From XBB1006 sp051877515 (GTDB lineage Bacteria > Bacillota > Clostridia > Lachnospirales > Lachnospiraceae), in the NCBI GenBank assembly GCA_051877515.1, contig JBJEIY010000002.1, positions 114,183-178,182 on the forward strand: DNA of 64,000 bases, written 5' to 3'. This document shows, one piece after another, positions 43,686 to 53,383 of the stretch (the stretch's first letter is position 1; each line of letters starts with the position of its first letter). The notes beneath the pieces are model-generated. The model ran no database searches. It worked only from the letters and a program-made list of their open reading frames with translations, and was not told the DNA's origin. The translations under genes were made by a program, and so were the position numbers.

Positions 43686-44444
43686 CTACTCTCCCAGATA
43701 TGCCTTGATCACTTCCGGATTATTCAATACCTTGCTGGTCTCTCCCTGTGCAAGAACCTGTCCAAAGTTCATAACCGTAAGTTCTTCGCAAATACCGGAT
43801 ACCAGATGCATGTCATGTTCGATCAGCAGAACTGTCATATCGAAATTCTCCCGGACAAAACGGATCGTATTCATTAATTCCTGGGTTTCATTTGGATTCA
43901 TACCTGCTGCAGGCTCATCTAACAGCAACAGCTTCGGTTCGGTAGCCAAAGCTCTGGCAATCTCCAGCTCACGCTGTTTTCCATACGGAAGATTGCTTGC
44001 CAGATCATGTGCATGATCTTCAAGGCCAAATACCTCCAACAGTTCCATGGCGCGCTTGTCCATGGCTTTCTCCGTAGTATAATATCTCGGCAGGCGGAAA
44101 ATTCCTTCCAATGCCGTGTATGTGAAGTGGTTATGTAATCCCACCTTTACATTATCCAGTACAGACAGATCCTTGAATAAACGGATATTCTGGAATGTAC
44201 GGGCCATACCGCACTTATTGATCTCAATGGTCTTTTTACCCGTAATATCTTTGCCATCCAATAGAATGGATCCGGTGTTTGGCTTATATACGCCCAACAG
44301 CATATTAAATACTGTGGTTTTTCCCGCACCATTGGGTCCGATCAATCCATAAAGCTGTCCCTTTTCAATTTTAATGTTAAATGCATCTACCGCACGAAGA
44401 CCGCCAAAGGCGATACCCAGATTATTTACTTCCAATAATGCCAT
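43686..44444 (-). CDS. livG: LivG, branched-chain amino acid ABC transporter ATPase
   Basis: Second ATPase of the Liv importer, 252 residues. Walker A GPNGAGKTTVFN, LivG-type insertion KNIRLFKDLSVLDNVKVGLH-like region near 85-104, signature NLPYGKQRELEIARAL, Walker B LLLLDEPAAGMNPNE and VLLIEHDMHLV. It lies between livM and livF with 6-12 bp gaps. The start ATG 44444 has AAGGAGG. Confidence 0.94.
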   Translation of the reverse strand: MALLEVNNLGIAFGGLRAVDAFNIKIEKGQLYGLIGPNGAGKTTVFNMLLGVYKPNTGSILLDGKDITGKKTIEINKCGMARTFQNIRLFKDLSVLDNVKVGLHNHFTYTALEGIFRLPRYYTTEKAMDKRAMELLEVFGLEDHAHDLASNLPYGKQRELEIARALATEPKLLLLDEPAAGMNPNETQELMNTIRFVRENFDMTVLLIEHDMHLVSGICEELTVMNFGQVLAQGETSKVLNNPEVIKAYLGE

Positions 44445-44449
44445 AATCC

Positions 44450-45523
44450 TTATACCTCCTTCGCTTTCTTCTGTTTACGGAAAAGAGGATGTGCTTCCCG
44501 CCATATTTTAATCTTCGGACTCCAGTTAAAGATCATCATAACAATGAGTACAATGGAGTAGATCAGCATACGATAATCGCTCAGTCCTCTCAGAAGCTCC
44601 GGCAGTAAGGTAAGTACTACTGCTGAAATCACAGAACCTCTGATGTTACCCATTCCTCCAAGAACCACGAATACCAGGATCATAATGGACTGGTTATAAC
44701 CAAAGTTCTTAGGAAGGGCTGTCAGGGTAGACAGGTTGTGGGCATACAATACACCACCCATTCCTGCCAATGCTGCCGAAATGGCAAATGCCATGATCTT
44801 ATATTTCGTAATATTAATACCTACAGACTCTGCGGCAATACGGTTATCACGGATAGACATGATCGCACGGCCGGTTCTGGAATGAATGAGGTTTAATACG
44901 ATCACCAAAGTGAGCAAAACCAGGATCACTCCAATGGTAAAATTAGAATCATGCGGTGTTCCCGTGATACCCTGGGCACCTTTGATGATAACCTTTCCAT
45001 CGGGCTCCATTCCCAGGGACAGACTGTCCTTCATGGAAAAATGAAATCCGTTGGAATCACGGCCAACATAAAGGGCATTAATGATGTTCTTAATGATCTC
45101 ACCGAAGGCCAGGGTTACAATGGCCAGATAATCTCCCTGAAGGCGAAGAACCGGAATTCCGATCAGCACACCAAATACTCCTGCAACTGCCGCACCAAGG
45201 AGCAGCGCCAGAAAGAACCGGAGACCATCACTGGTGATCACATCTTTGGTACACACGGAAAAGAATGCACTGGAAAAAGCTCCCACACACATAAATCCGG
45301 CATGTCCCAAGCTTAATTCACCCAGGATTCCTACCGTCAGGTTTAAAGAAACTGCCATAATGGCATAGATACACAAGGGAACCAGAAGTCCCTGCAACAA
45401 ACTGGACAGATTTCCTGTCTGAAGCAGCGCTTCCACCACGATATACGCCACCACTACCATTGCGTAGGTAGTAAAATTATATCTTGTCGTTTTTGAAATC
45501 TTTCTGTTGGATAACTCTTTCAT
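44450..45523 (-). CDS. livM: LivM, branched-chain amino acid ABC permease
   Basis: Membrane permease, 357 residues with about nine helices. LivM-type motifs: SLNLTVGILGELSLGHAGFM, LQGDYLAIVTLAFGEI, and the ATPase-contact segment VFVVLGGMGNIRGSVI. It has an N-terminal extension with one extra helix, usual for LivM. It lies 8 bp after livH and 5 bp before livG. The start ATG 45523 has TAGGTGG. Confidence 0.93.
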   Translation of the reverse strand: MKELSNRKISKTTRYNFTTYAMVVVAYIVVEALLQTGNLSSLLQGLLVPLCIYAIMAVSLNLTVGILGELSLGHAGFMCVGAFSSAFFSVCTKDVITSDGLRFFLALLLGAAVAGVFGVLIGIPVLRLQGDYLAIVTLAFGEIIKNIINALYVGRDSNGFHFSMKDSLSLGMEPDGKVIIKGAQGITGTPHDSNFTIGVILVLLTLVIVLNLIHSRTGRAIMSIRDNRIAAESVGINITKYKIMAFAISAALAGMGGVLYAHNLSTLTALPKNFGYNQSIMILVFVVLGGMGNIRGSVISAVVLTLLPELLRGLSDYRMLIYSIVLIVMMIFNWSPKIKIWREAHPLFRKQKKAKEV

Positions 45524-45531
45524 GATGCCAC

Positions 45532-46413
45532 CTACACTTTCTCGCTGATCTTTTTACCAAGGATTCCGGTAGGTTTCACCAGAAGTACCACAATTAATAC
45601 AGCAAATACGATTGCATCGGATAGCTGAGCTGAAATGTAAGCCTTGCTCAGATTCTCGATAACGCCCAATAAGATTCCGCCGATCATGGCTCCCGGAATG
45701 GATCCGATACCGCCAAAAACAGCTGCGGTAAAGGCCTTGATACCTGGCATGGATCCCACATATGGAGTCAGATTCGGATATGCAGAACACAAAAGCACAC
45801 CGGCCACAGCCGCCAATGCCGATCCGATGGCAAAGGTCAGGGCGATGGTACTGTTTACATTGACACCCATCAGCTGGGCTGCCTGCTTATCTTCAGAAAC
45901 TGCCAGCATGGCACGTCCGGCTTTCGTATACTTGATAAATGCGCTCAGCGCCACAACAATCACGATACACGCCAGAATGGTCACGAGCGTCTCGCCTGAG
46001 ATTACCAATGCTCCGTCCGCAAACTTTAATGGCTTTACTGTTACTACAGAAGTAAAGGACTTCGCATTTGCACCATAAATCAGTAAGGATGCATTTTGCA
46101 AAAAGTAGCTGACGCCGATCGCCGTAATAAGTACAGCCAAAGGAGAGGCTCCTCTTAGGGGCTTATATGCAATACCTTCAATGACGACACCCAGGACGGT
46201 GCATGCCACCACTGCAACAATAATTCCCACACCGGCGGGCATTCCCATTACACTGACGACACTAAACACCACATAGCTTCCAACCATGATAATATCTCCA
46301 TGGGCAAAATTTAACATTTTGGCAATTCCATATACCATGGTATACCCAAGGGCGATGATCGCATATACACTTCCCAAACTGATTCCATTGATCAGATAAG
46401 ATATGAATCCCAT
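45532..46413 (-). CDS. livH: LivH, branched-chain amino acid ABC permease
   Basis: Membrane permease, about 293 residues with eight or nine helices. Motifs: GISLGSVYAIIALGYTMVYG with the family start, LNFAHGDIIMVGSYVV, and ATPase-contact AAVFGGIGSIPGAMIGGILL. I use ATG 46413, which has AAGGAGG; the frame open to 46485 lies in the hairpin leader. It is first gene after livJ, with a hairpin between. Confidence 0.93.
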   Translation of the reverse strand: MGFISYLINGISLGSVYAIIALGYTMVYGIAKMLNFAHGDIIMVGSYVVFSVVSVMGMPAGVGIIVAVVACTVLGVVIEGIAYKPLRGASPLAVLITAIGVSYFLQNASLLIYGANAKSFTSVVTVKPLKFADGALVISGETLVTILACIVIVVALSAFIKYTKAGRAMLAVSEDKQAAQLMGVNVNSTIALTFAIGSALAAVAGVLLCSAYPNLTPYVGSMPGIKAFTAAVFGGIGSIPGAMIGGILLGVIENLSKAYISAQLSDAIVFAVLIVVLLVKPTGILGKKISEKV

Positions 46414-46475
46414 TTTGTCCTCCTTGCTGACTTTTTTATTAGCATTCCGATTAGTATTTTTATATACGGGCAAAA

Positions 46476-46494
46476 GGGCTGCCACATGCAGCCC
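46476..46494 (-). terminator. Hairpin between livJ and livH (attenuator)
   Basis: 7-bp stem GGGCTGC / GCAGCCC with a 5-nt loop, then TTTT on the minus strand, about 46 bp after the livJ stop. Like the mglB-mglA hairpin it would lower expression of the membrane genes relative to the binding protein. Confidence 0.65.
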
Positions 46495-46539
46495 CCATTA
46501 CCCGATTTCATTTTCAATAAACTCAATATCACAATCTAA

Positions 46540-47724
46540 TTACATTGCTTCATAAGCACCGTTTACAATCTTAACTGCGTGCGGTGTCTTATTAACAGTT
46601 CCTTCCGGCTCCCAGGTCATTCCGATACCTGTTAAACCGTCTACAGAAATCTGTGTGATTGCTTCTTTCAGTGCAGTACCAAGATCAGCAACACTCATAT
46701 CCGGTGTTGCACCTGCCTGCTCGATAGCTGCCTTGATGATGTAAATTGCATCATAAGCATCTGCTGCGAACTGGTTTGGTGTTTCGCCATATTTCTCCTC
46801 ATATGTAGCAACAAAGTTCTTGGTTAAGTCATCTTCTGCACTTGCAATAAACGGAGTTAAAAGGATAACACCTTCAGCTAAAGAAGTATCGAAGTTTTCT
46901 ACTCCAAGTAATCCGTCTAAACCATCGCCACCGCAGAAGGTTGGATCGTATCCGATCTTATCTGCCTGCTGGATGATCAGAGAAGCTTCCTGATAGTAGA
47001 TCGGTAAGAATACCATGTCTGCTCCGGCATCCTTAGCTTTCTGAAGCTGTACGGTAAAGTCTGTCTTGCTGTCTGCAGTAAATGCCTCAGATACAACAAC
47101 TTCAAACGGCTGATTTGAAGATTCTGCAACGAATGCTTCCGCAATACCGGATGAATATGCATCAGAGCTGTCATAAATAACAGCTACCTTCTGTGCAAGT
47201 CCTGCACTTCCAATATATTTTGCTGACTCAAGACCCTGATTCGGATCTGTGAAGCAAACCTGGAATACGTTATCATTTACAATACAATCTGTAGAAGATC
47301 CGGATGGTGTGATCTGGAACATTCCGTCTTCTGCAGTCTTGTCTGCAACTGCGATACATGGAGTACTGGTAACACTTCCCATAAGAACCTGCATTCCCCA
47401 GTCCTTCAAAGTATTGTAAGCATTTACGGATTTCTCTGCATCATGCTCGTCATCCTGGAAATCATATTCAATCTGAACACCGTTAATACCGCCGGCTGCA
47501 TTGATCTCATCTACTGCGATCTGTGCACCGTTTCTAACTGCTGTTCCGTAAATGGAAGCACCACCGGTAACCGGTCCGATTCCACCAATCTTAAATACTG
47601 CTTCTGCTGAAGCATCGGTACCTGCTCCCTGGCTGTCAGAACTTCCTTCTTTAGAAGATCCGCATGCACCTAATGTCATAACCATGAGTGCAAGTACAAG
47701 TAACATACTTACTCGTTTCTTCAT
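46540..47724 (-). CDS. livJ: LivJ/LivK branched-chain amino acid-binding lipoprotein
   Basis: Extracellular receptor of the Liv importer, 394 residues. Lipobox LGAC (Cys21), a Ser-rich linker, then the type-1 binding fold with KIGGIGPVTGGASIYGTAVR, DDEHDAEKSVNAYNTLKDWG and FVATYEEKYGETPNQFAADA. These match leucine/isoleucine/valine-binding proteins. It heads an operon of five genes. ATG 47724 has AGGAGG. The exact amino-acid preference cannot be read from sequence. Confidence 0.93.
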   Translation of the reverse strand: MKKRVSMLLVLALMVMTLGACGSSKEGSSDSQGAGTDASAEAVFKIGGIGPVTGGASIYGTAVRNGAQIAVDEINAAGGINGVQIEYDFQDDEHDAEKSVNAYNTLKDWGMQVLMGSVTSTPCIAVADKTAEDGMFQITPSGSSTDCIVNDNVFQVCFTDPNQGLESAKYIGSAGLAQKVAVIYDSSDAYSSGIAEAFVAESSNQPFEVVVSEAFTADSKTDFTVQLQKAKDAGADMVFLPIYYQEASLIIQQADKIGYDPTFCGGDGLDGLLGVENFDTSLAEGVILLTPFIASAEDDLTKNFVATYEEKYGETPNQFAADAYDAIYIIKAAIEQAGATPDMSVADLGTALKEAITQISVDGLTGIGMTWEPEGTVNKTPHAVKIVNGAYEAM

Positions 47725-47854
47725 AACGTTTTCCTCCTAAACTCGAAACTGATTGTAGTATCTTACCGCTTTAAACCAATAAAGTCAATACCATTTTGGA
47801 TAAAAGGGTAAATCTTTTTTACTTTTTTCATTTTATCTGCTGCATCTGTTTTGG

Positions 47855-49510
47855 TCAATCTTTTTTTCGCACCAGATTTTCAGCATGATCCAATGCTTCC
47901 ACAATGTTACTGCAGAAATTCTCTTTTCCCACATACTCCACAAAACCATCTTTTTCCATAACCCGCATGGGCTGCTCATTTACATGGGAGTAAATGACGG
48001 TAATGTTTTTCTTCTTGGCGCGTGTTTCAAATTCCCGCAGGGATTTCATGGCACTGGCATCGATAGCCGGCACACTTCTCATTCGGATCACAATGACCTT
48101 GGTATACTGCTTGCTGTTAATGGCAAGCAGCCGGTCTGCTGCCGCAAAAAACAGTGGTCCATTTATCTCAAATACCCGGATACTGCGGGAGATATTACGA
48201 AGCTTCTCCGCCTCACCCGGTGTTACATCCGGCTGTTCTATGTATTTCCATGGTTTTACATCCGTGGTCTCTGCCATCCGTTTCATGAACAGTAGGGATG
48301 CCAGCACCACGCCGATTTCAATGGCTACCACCAGATCAAAGAACACGGTGAGTAAAAAGGTTGCTACCAGCACGATCACATCACTTTTGGGCGCTGTCTT
48401 ACACAAATGGAAAAAGGACGTCCAGTCAGCCATGTTTGCCGCAACCACAAGCAGGACTGCTGCCAGGGTCGTCATTGGTATTAATGCCGCCAGAGGCATC
48501 AGCAACAGAAGGATCACGGTCAGGGTAATACAGTGCACAATTCCCGCAATGGGAGTCCGACCGCCGTTTCTGACATTTGCTGCCGTTCTTGCAATGGCAC
48601 CTGTGGCAGGGATTCCGCCAAACAGACCCGAGAAGATATTTCCCAGACCCTGTCCTACCAACTCTGCATTGGATTTATGATTATCTCCGATCATTCCATC
48701 GGATACAACTGCCGATAATAAAGATTCAATCCCTGCCAGGATTGCAATGGTAAATGCCGGTGAAAGCATCTGCTGGATCAGTCTCATGGAAACAGTGGGA
48801 ACCTGAAAGGTTGGAAATGCTGAGGAAAGCTCCCCGTAAACACTTCCAATGGTGTTCACCGGAAGTTGCGCAAAATATACCACTGCAGTAGTAACGATAA
48901 TTGCGATCAAAGACCCCGGAATCTTATCCGTGATCTTCGGCCATACAAGCATGATCACCAGTGCTGCCACTCCGATGGCCGTAGCTGTCCAGTTCACCGT
49001 TCCGATATGTTTCAGATATGCCATCACCTTTGGCAGGAACTCAGAAGGAACGCTCTTTATGGAAAGTCCGAGAAAGTCCTTAATCTGTCCTACAAAAAGG
49101 GTCACGGCAATACCACAGGTAAATCCGGTGGTAATCGTATACGGAATATATTTAATAAGGGAACCAAAGCGACAGATACCCATGATCACCAGGATAAGTC
49201 CTGCCAGAATGGTTGCCACAATGAGTCCGTCTGTTCCATAATCCGACACGATTCCATAAATGATCACCACGAAGGCTGCAGTCGGTCCTCCGATCTGAAC
49301 GCGGCTGCCTCCGAAAAAGGCAATAAAAAAACCTGCAATAATCGCAGTATAAAGTCCCTGCTCCGGTCCCACACCGGATGCGATGGCAAGGGCAATGGAT
49401 AAAGGAAGCGCAATGATCGCCACAATAATACCGGAAATCACGTCCTTGGCAAACTGCGCTTTCGAATAATCTTTCATGACATCAAACAGTTTTGGTCTTA
49501 ATTCATTCAT
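47855..49510 (-). CDS. SulP family anion transporter with STAS domain
   Basis: A 551-residue membrane transporter for sulfate, bicarbonate or another anion. The N-terminal signature is VSGIIVAIIALPLSIALAIA with GVGPEQGLYTAIIAGF after it; about twelve helices fill residues 20-420. A C-terminal STAS domain (about 435-545) has the pattern VIVIRMRSVPAIDASAMKSL. The gene is monocistronic, with AAGGAGGAG before ATG 49510. Its proximity to the amino acid importer has no evident meaning. The ion is not determinable. Confidence 0.92.
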   Translation of the reverse strand: MNELRPKLFDVMKDYSKAQFAKDVISGIIVAIIALPLSIALAIASGVGPEQGLYTAIIAGFFIAFFGGSRVQIGGPTAAFVVIIYGIVSDYGTDGLIVATILAGLILVIMGICRFGSLIKYIPYTITTGFTCGIAVTLFVGQIKDFLGLSIKSVPSEFLPKVMAYLKHIGTVNWTATAIGVAALVIMLVWPKITDKIPGSLIAIIVTTAVVYFAQLPVNTIGSVYGELSSAFPTFQVPTVSMRLIQQMLSPAFTIAILAGIESLLSAVVSDGMIGDNHKSNAELVGQGLGNIFSGLFGGIPATGAIARTAANVRNGGRTPIAGIVHCITLTVILLLLMPLAALIPMTTLAAVLLVVAANMADWTSFFHLCKTAPKSDVIVLVATFLLTVFFDLVVAIEIGVVLASLLFMKRMAETTDVKPWKYIEQPDVTPGEAEKLRNISRSIRVFEINGPLFFAAADRLLAINSKQYTKVIVIRMRSVPAIDASAMKSLREFETRAKKKNITVIYSHVNEQPMRVMEKDGFVEYVGKENFCSNIVEALDHAENLVRKKD

Positions 49511-49645
49511 AACTGATGCTCCTCCTTAGTTCGGACAGATTATACCACAAAAAGTTCCGGATTTCTCCTTTTTTCCATTTTTTGTAATGCTAAGTTTTCA
49601 TTACAGAAGATAGGAAATCAATGCCTCACAACATTTTTAGAAGTC

Positions 49646-50566
49646 CTAATTCTTATTTACGATATAGATTCCCAGACTGACCAGCATCAAGGAGATCAGA
49701 CAGGTAACGCCCAGCGTATCTCCCTCTCTTAATAAGATGGCAGAGAGGATCACTCCAAATACCGGATTCATAAATCCAAAGATGGAAACTCTGGAAACCG
49801 GATTGTATTTTAACAGGATTCCCCACAAGGAGTAGGCTACTGCCGATACCATGGCAAGATAAACCAACACTCCTATTGCCGGGCCGGATGTCGTGGTGAG
49901 TTTTCCGCCCATGAGAAGACCGATTCCTACCATGATCACTCCACCCATCATGAACTGATAACCGCTTAGCACCACCGGATTCTCATCCCGGCTGTAAATC
50001 TTAATAAAGACGGAAGAAAAAGCGTAAGCCACTGCGGATAGCATAATGGCTCCTTCTCCCAGCAGTTGAAAGCTTGCATCCAGGCTGCCTCCGTTTAAGT
50101 TTACCAGAACCACGCCGGCAAATCCGATCAAACTTCCCATCACTTTCCGGGCCGTCAGTTTTTCCTGGTGGAACAGCAGACTGGCGATAAAGATTGCCGC
50201 AAAGACATTGACCGATTCTATAATGGATGCCTTTACTCCGGAAGCATTGGCCAGACCCACATAGAAGAATACATACTGAATGACAGTCTGCAGCAAACAG
50301 AGTTTAAAGATCCTGGGCAGAGATTCTTTTTTCGGTATCAGCATTTTCCCGGACAGAAGGCTGCCCAGTATAATCGTAAGAATTCCTGCCAGAGTAAAAC
50401 GCATTCCTGCAAACAGGATCTGGGTCCCCGTTTCTTTTGCCGGAATGGCAAAAAGGCGATACCCAATCTTAATGAAAGGAAATGCACTGCCCCACAGAGC
50501 GCAACAGATCATGGCTCCCAGCCACACAACGATGGTCTTTCTCATAAATGCTTCCTGATTCTTCAT
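49646..50566 (-). CDS. EamA/DMT family transporter
   Basis: About 306 residues with ten predicted helices in two EamA repeats of five, typical of drug/metabolite exporters. Motifs include CCALWGSAFPFIKIGYRLFA, the first-repeat ASGVKASIIESVNVFAAIFI, and the second-repeat GILLKYNPVSRVSIFGFMNP. ATG 50566 has GGGAGGAG and is preferred over 50617; 50545 is also possible. It lies 19 bp after the PPOX gene, with which it may be co-transcribed. The substrate is unknown. Confidence 0.9.
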   Translation of the reverse strand: MKNQEAFMRKTIVVWLGAMICCALWGSAFPFIKIGYRLFAIPAKETGTQILFAGMRFTLAGILTIILGSLLSGKMLIPKKESLPRIFKLCLLQTVIQYVFFYVGLANASGVKASIIESVNVFAAIFIASLLFHQEKLTARKVMGSLIGFAGVVLVNLNGGSLDASFQLLGEGAIMLSAVAYAFSSVFIKIYSRDENPVVLSGYQFMMGGVIMVGIGLLMGGKLTTTSGPAIGVLVYLAMVSAVAYSLWGILLKYNPVSRVSIFGFMNPVFGVILSAILLREGDTLGVTCLISLMLVSLGIYIVNKN

Positions 50567-50585
50567 AAACTCCTCCCGTCTATTC

Positions 50586-51053
50586 CTAATTTGCTTTACA
50601 GGAAATTTTATGGACATCTAATTTATAAACCGCAACCGCCTCCAGCATTTTATCCTTATAATCCCATTCCGGGCATTGCGTTGCCTGCTTCATTATCGTG
50701 TTTAATGCCATTTCCTTCTCCGCAATATCCTCTACAAGCTGCAGCGTTCCGGTTCCTATCACACTTTGAAAAGATGCCGTAAAATCACAAGCCGTTTCAC
50801 TTTCCAGGAGTTGATACCTTCCGTCTATCTCAAAGCCAACGGTCGGTTTTGATCTACTTAGTTCATACTTTCTTCCGGCTTTTGCACCATGAAAATAAAA
50901 CCGATAGTTCCCATTTTCCTGTGAATATCCATAATTCACAGGCACAATGTATATATCGCCATCATCATAAAACGCAATCCTCAAAATCTGTTCTTGGGCG
51001 ATGAATTCTTCGATTTCCTTTCCATTTGTAACTTCTCTGTCACTTCTTCGCAA
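50586..51053 (-). CDS. Pyridoxamine 5'-phosphate oxidase-family flavoprotein
   Basis: A 155-residue split-barrel protein of the NimA-like branch of the PPOX family, expected to bind FMN. N-terminal MRRSDREVTNGKEIEEFI and RIAFYDDGDIYIVPVNYGYS, then FYFHGAKAGRKYELSR, then FTASFQSVIGTGTLQLVED, are typical. Related proteins reduce nitro drugs or remain uncharacterised. Its start overlaps the stop of the methyltransferase gene by 14 bp. Confidence 0.88.
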   Translation of the reverse strand: MRRSDREVTNGKEIEEFIAQEQILRIAFYDDGDIYIVPVNYGYSQENGNYRFYFHGAKAGRKYELSRSKPTVGFEIDGRYQLLESETACDFTASFQSVIGTGTLQLVEDIAEKEMALNTIMKQATQCPEWDYKDKMLEAVAVYKLDVHKISCKAN

Positions 51054-51933
51054 ACGAACCCCTTCTTTCTGCTAAAACATAGCCTACACCAACCGGTGCT
51101 TTCATTTCCTGTTCCCTGTTACATTGATTATAACCCGAAAAATACTGTTTTGTCATCTCCTTATGATCCAAATGAACCGTGATTGCAAAGCCACAGCTTT
51201 TTAGCAGCTCCACTAATTCAGGATAGGTATACCGTGCTTTCATCTGCTCTCCGGCTTCCATCGCCAGCATCTGGTTTGTCTTTGCTTCTCTGCTCTCCTC
51301 CTTTGATGGATAATCAAAGCAGATCACCGAACCATCCACCACGAATTCACCGACCGCTTGAAGCAGTGACTTGAATTCTTCCTTACTGAGATAATAACTT
51401 ATTCCCAAAAGGCTTCCGAAGGATTTCTGCGATGTCATATATCCGGCCTGAAGCATTTTTTCTTTCCAGGTAGTCTTTGCCAGATCACAGGGAACAAAGA
51501 CAGCATTCGTCTTCAAACCGGTTCTCCTGATTCGCTCCATCTTATCAGCCAGAAGCTGAGGCAAATCCAGTTCAAAAACCGGAAAGTCTTTATCCGTATT
51601 TCTTAAAGAGTAAGTGTCATATCCGGATGCAAATAGAATGTATTGTTTACACCCGAGACCTTTCTCTTTTTCCAGCATTTTCTCACAGAAAGCACTCCTT
51701 CCAAGAACGGAAGGGGAAAGTTGTTTATCCACGATCAATCTCAATCCTTCTTCCCCGGTTCCGGTAAAACCGGGAAGAAAAAAGCCCATGCCCTCCATCA
51801 TGTTCCCGGCGATTTGTTCGTATTCGTTTCCCAAAAGCAACTCTGCAAAACGGTCTTTAAAAATATGTACAGAATGATTGTTATAATGGTAAGCTCTTGC
51901 AAAGCAGCTTACCTTCGCAGTCATATGATCCAT
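51040..51933 (-). CDS. Leucine carboxyl methyltransferase-family SAM methyltransferase
   Basis: A 297-residue class I SAM-dependent methyltransferase of the LCM/PPM1-like family. The N-terminus (TAKVSCFARAYHYNNHSVHI) is followed by QYILFASGYDTYSLRN, the SAM-binding motif of the family, and by FELDLPQLLADKMERI. Bacterial members methylate small molecules, but the substrate here is unknown. It overlaps the PPOX gene and follows the XRE/SOR-like regulator gene by 18 bp, so the three may form one unit. Confidence 0.88.
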   Translation of the reverse strand: MDHMTAKVSCFARAYHYNNHSVHIFKDRFAELLLGNEYEQIAGNMMEGMGFFLPGFTGTGEEGLRLIVDKQLSPSVLGRSAFCEKMLEKEKGLGCKQYILFASGYDTYSLRNTDKDFPVFELDLPQLLADKMERIRRTGLKTNAVFVPCDLAKTTWKEKMLQAGYMTSQKSFGSLLGISYYLSKEEFKSLLQAVGEFVVDGSVICFDYPSKEESREAKTNQMLAMEAGEQMKARYTYPELVELLKSCGFAITVHLDHKEMTKQYFSGYNQCNREQEMKAPVGVGYVLAERRGSFAKK

Positions 51934-51951
51934 CCTTGATTCCTCCCGTGA

Positions 51952-52623
51952 CTATCCAAACAGCATTTTTGCAGCTCTCTCTAATTCCATTCTCTCACAG
52001 ACATGATCATATCCGCTTTCTTTATCATCAATCCCTTTCACGGGGGCGATATAGAATAACCCATCCCGGTTACAGTAAAACAGAATTCTTTTTACTCCAC
52101 TGATCTTAAATCTTGCTTCTGCATTTCCCTCCGGATACAGTTTTACCATCTGCAGTCTGTCAGCAGACTGGGCTGCGATAAAAGAGATATAATGATTCTT
52201 TCTCATAGCATGCTCGATGCACACATAATACTCGTCTTCCACGCGCTCAAGAAAGATCTTATGGTCCTCATCGGTTTCTTCCGGCTCTGCCGCCGTCAGT
52301 TGCACACCATGACAATGAATAACAGCTTCTCCCATGCTGTGGATCACATTTCCACAGACAGGGCAAACATAAAACCCGGATTTCAACATATTTGCGGATA
52401 CATTGGAATTACAGACTGTATTTCCGGAAATCAGTTCTGTAACGGATACACAAAAAGCTTCTGCGATGGGCTCAAGCAAGGTGATATCCGGATATCCCTT
52501 GGCAGTCTCCCACTTTGAAACGGTCTTGTCACTTACTCCAAGCTTCTCTGCTAATTGTAACTGGGTCATTTTGTTTTTCTCACGCAGCTCTTTGATTACT
52601 GCGCCTGTAACATATTGATTCAT
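51952..52623 (-). CDS. XRE-family regulator fused to a superoxide reductase-like domain
   Basis: About 223 residues. An N-terminal helix-turn-helix (about 7-64: LREKNKMTQLQLAEKLGVSD, then KTVSKWET) is followed by a desulforedoxin-like zinc or iron ribbon (Cys87, Cys90, Cys104, His105 in YVCPVCGNVI and IHCHG). Then comes a superoxide reductase-like domain (about 119-200) with His121, His138 (EHAM), His144 (NHYISFI) and Cys184 (FYCNRDGLF). The last iron-ligand His of the enzyme (CNxHG) is Asp187 here. It may be an iron or superoxide sensor rather than an enzyme. ATG 52623 has GGAGGTGGAGAG. It lies upstream of the methyltransferase and PPOX genes. Confidence 0.85.
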   Translation of the reverse strand: MNQYVTGAVIKELREKNKMTQLQLAEKLGVSDKTVSKWETAKGYPDITLLEPIAEAFCVSVTELISGNTVCNSNVSANMLKSGFYVCPVCGNVIHSMGEAVIHCHGVQLTAAEPEETDEDHKIFLERVEDEYYVCIEHAMRKNHYISFIAAQSADRLQMVKLYPEGNAEARFKISGVKRILFYCNRDGLFYIAPVKGIDDKESGYDHVCERMELERAAKMLFG

Positions 52624-52726
52624 TCTCTCCACCTCCACTGCCATGATAACCTGAATCTTGTTTCTAAGGTACCTACGGATAGTAGAGTTCTCCCTTCTTA
52701 CAACTTTTGCTTTTTCCGCATGGAAC

Positions 52727-53383
52727 CTACAGTTCTTTCCTGTTCATGATCACCGCACTGACTTTCATGGAAATCAGAAAAAGAACCACTCCAATGGCAA
52801 AAGTAATTGCGATCAAAATTCCCATCCTGACAACCGGCAGACTTTCCACCATACCGGGCAGGTCAATATGAAACAGGAATTCAGTGCCTTTTACAATGAT
52901 CACTCCAATTACAGAAACAGCTCCTGCCAGGCCGAAAATGGCAATCCTGCCTTTTTCGCTGCCATATTTCAACTGGAACGGAAACATCAACGCCTGCATG
53001 ATAAGCACCATTGACAAGATCAGGAAACTACCCATCACTAACTCCGTGATTTCGATACTCCTTTTTGTCACAGCCGCAAGAACAGAAAGCAGTGTCGCGA
53101 AAAGCCACGATCCACATCCAAGCAGCAATCCGAGACAGTATTTTTCCGCCACATAACCCGTGCGGGTGATGGGCAGCGAGAACAGAAAAGCATTTCCGTT
53201 ATCGTATTCATCATAACTGATGGTACTTAATGCAAAGAGCGATATCACAAGAGTTAGAAACCCCATCGGAAAGGTTACATCATCCGTGAATACGATCATA
53301 CCGATGGCAATTGCTGTGATCATTATGAAAAAAATCTTTTGAACCATCATTAATTTAAAATCTTTTACCAGTAAACCTTTCAT
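52727..53383 (-). CDS. ABC-2 type transporter permease
   Basis: A 218-residue membrane protein with six hydrophobic segments, beginning MKGLLVKDFKLMMVQKIFFI as usual for the ABC-2 permeases of antibiotic-resistance or bacteriocin-immunity type. It overlaps the ATPase gene by 4 bp (ATGA). With the GntR (YtrA-like) regulator and the ATPase it forms a ytr-like operon known to respond to cell-wall antibiotics. The substrate is unknown. Confidence 0.88.
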   Translation of the reverse strand: MKGLLVKDFKLMMVQKIFFIMITAIAIGMIVFTDDVTFPMGFLTLVISLFALSTISYDEYDNGNAFLFSLPITRTGYVAEKYCLGLLLGCGSWLFATLLSVLAAVTKRSIEITELVMGSFLILSMVLIMQALMFPFQLKYGSEKGRIAIFGLAGAVSVIGVIIVKGTEFLFHIDLPGMVESLPVVRMGILIAITFAIGVVLFLISMKVSAVIMNRKEL

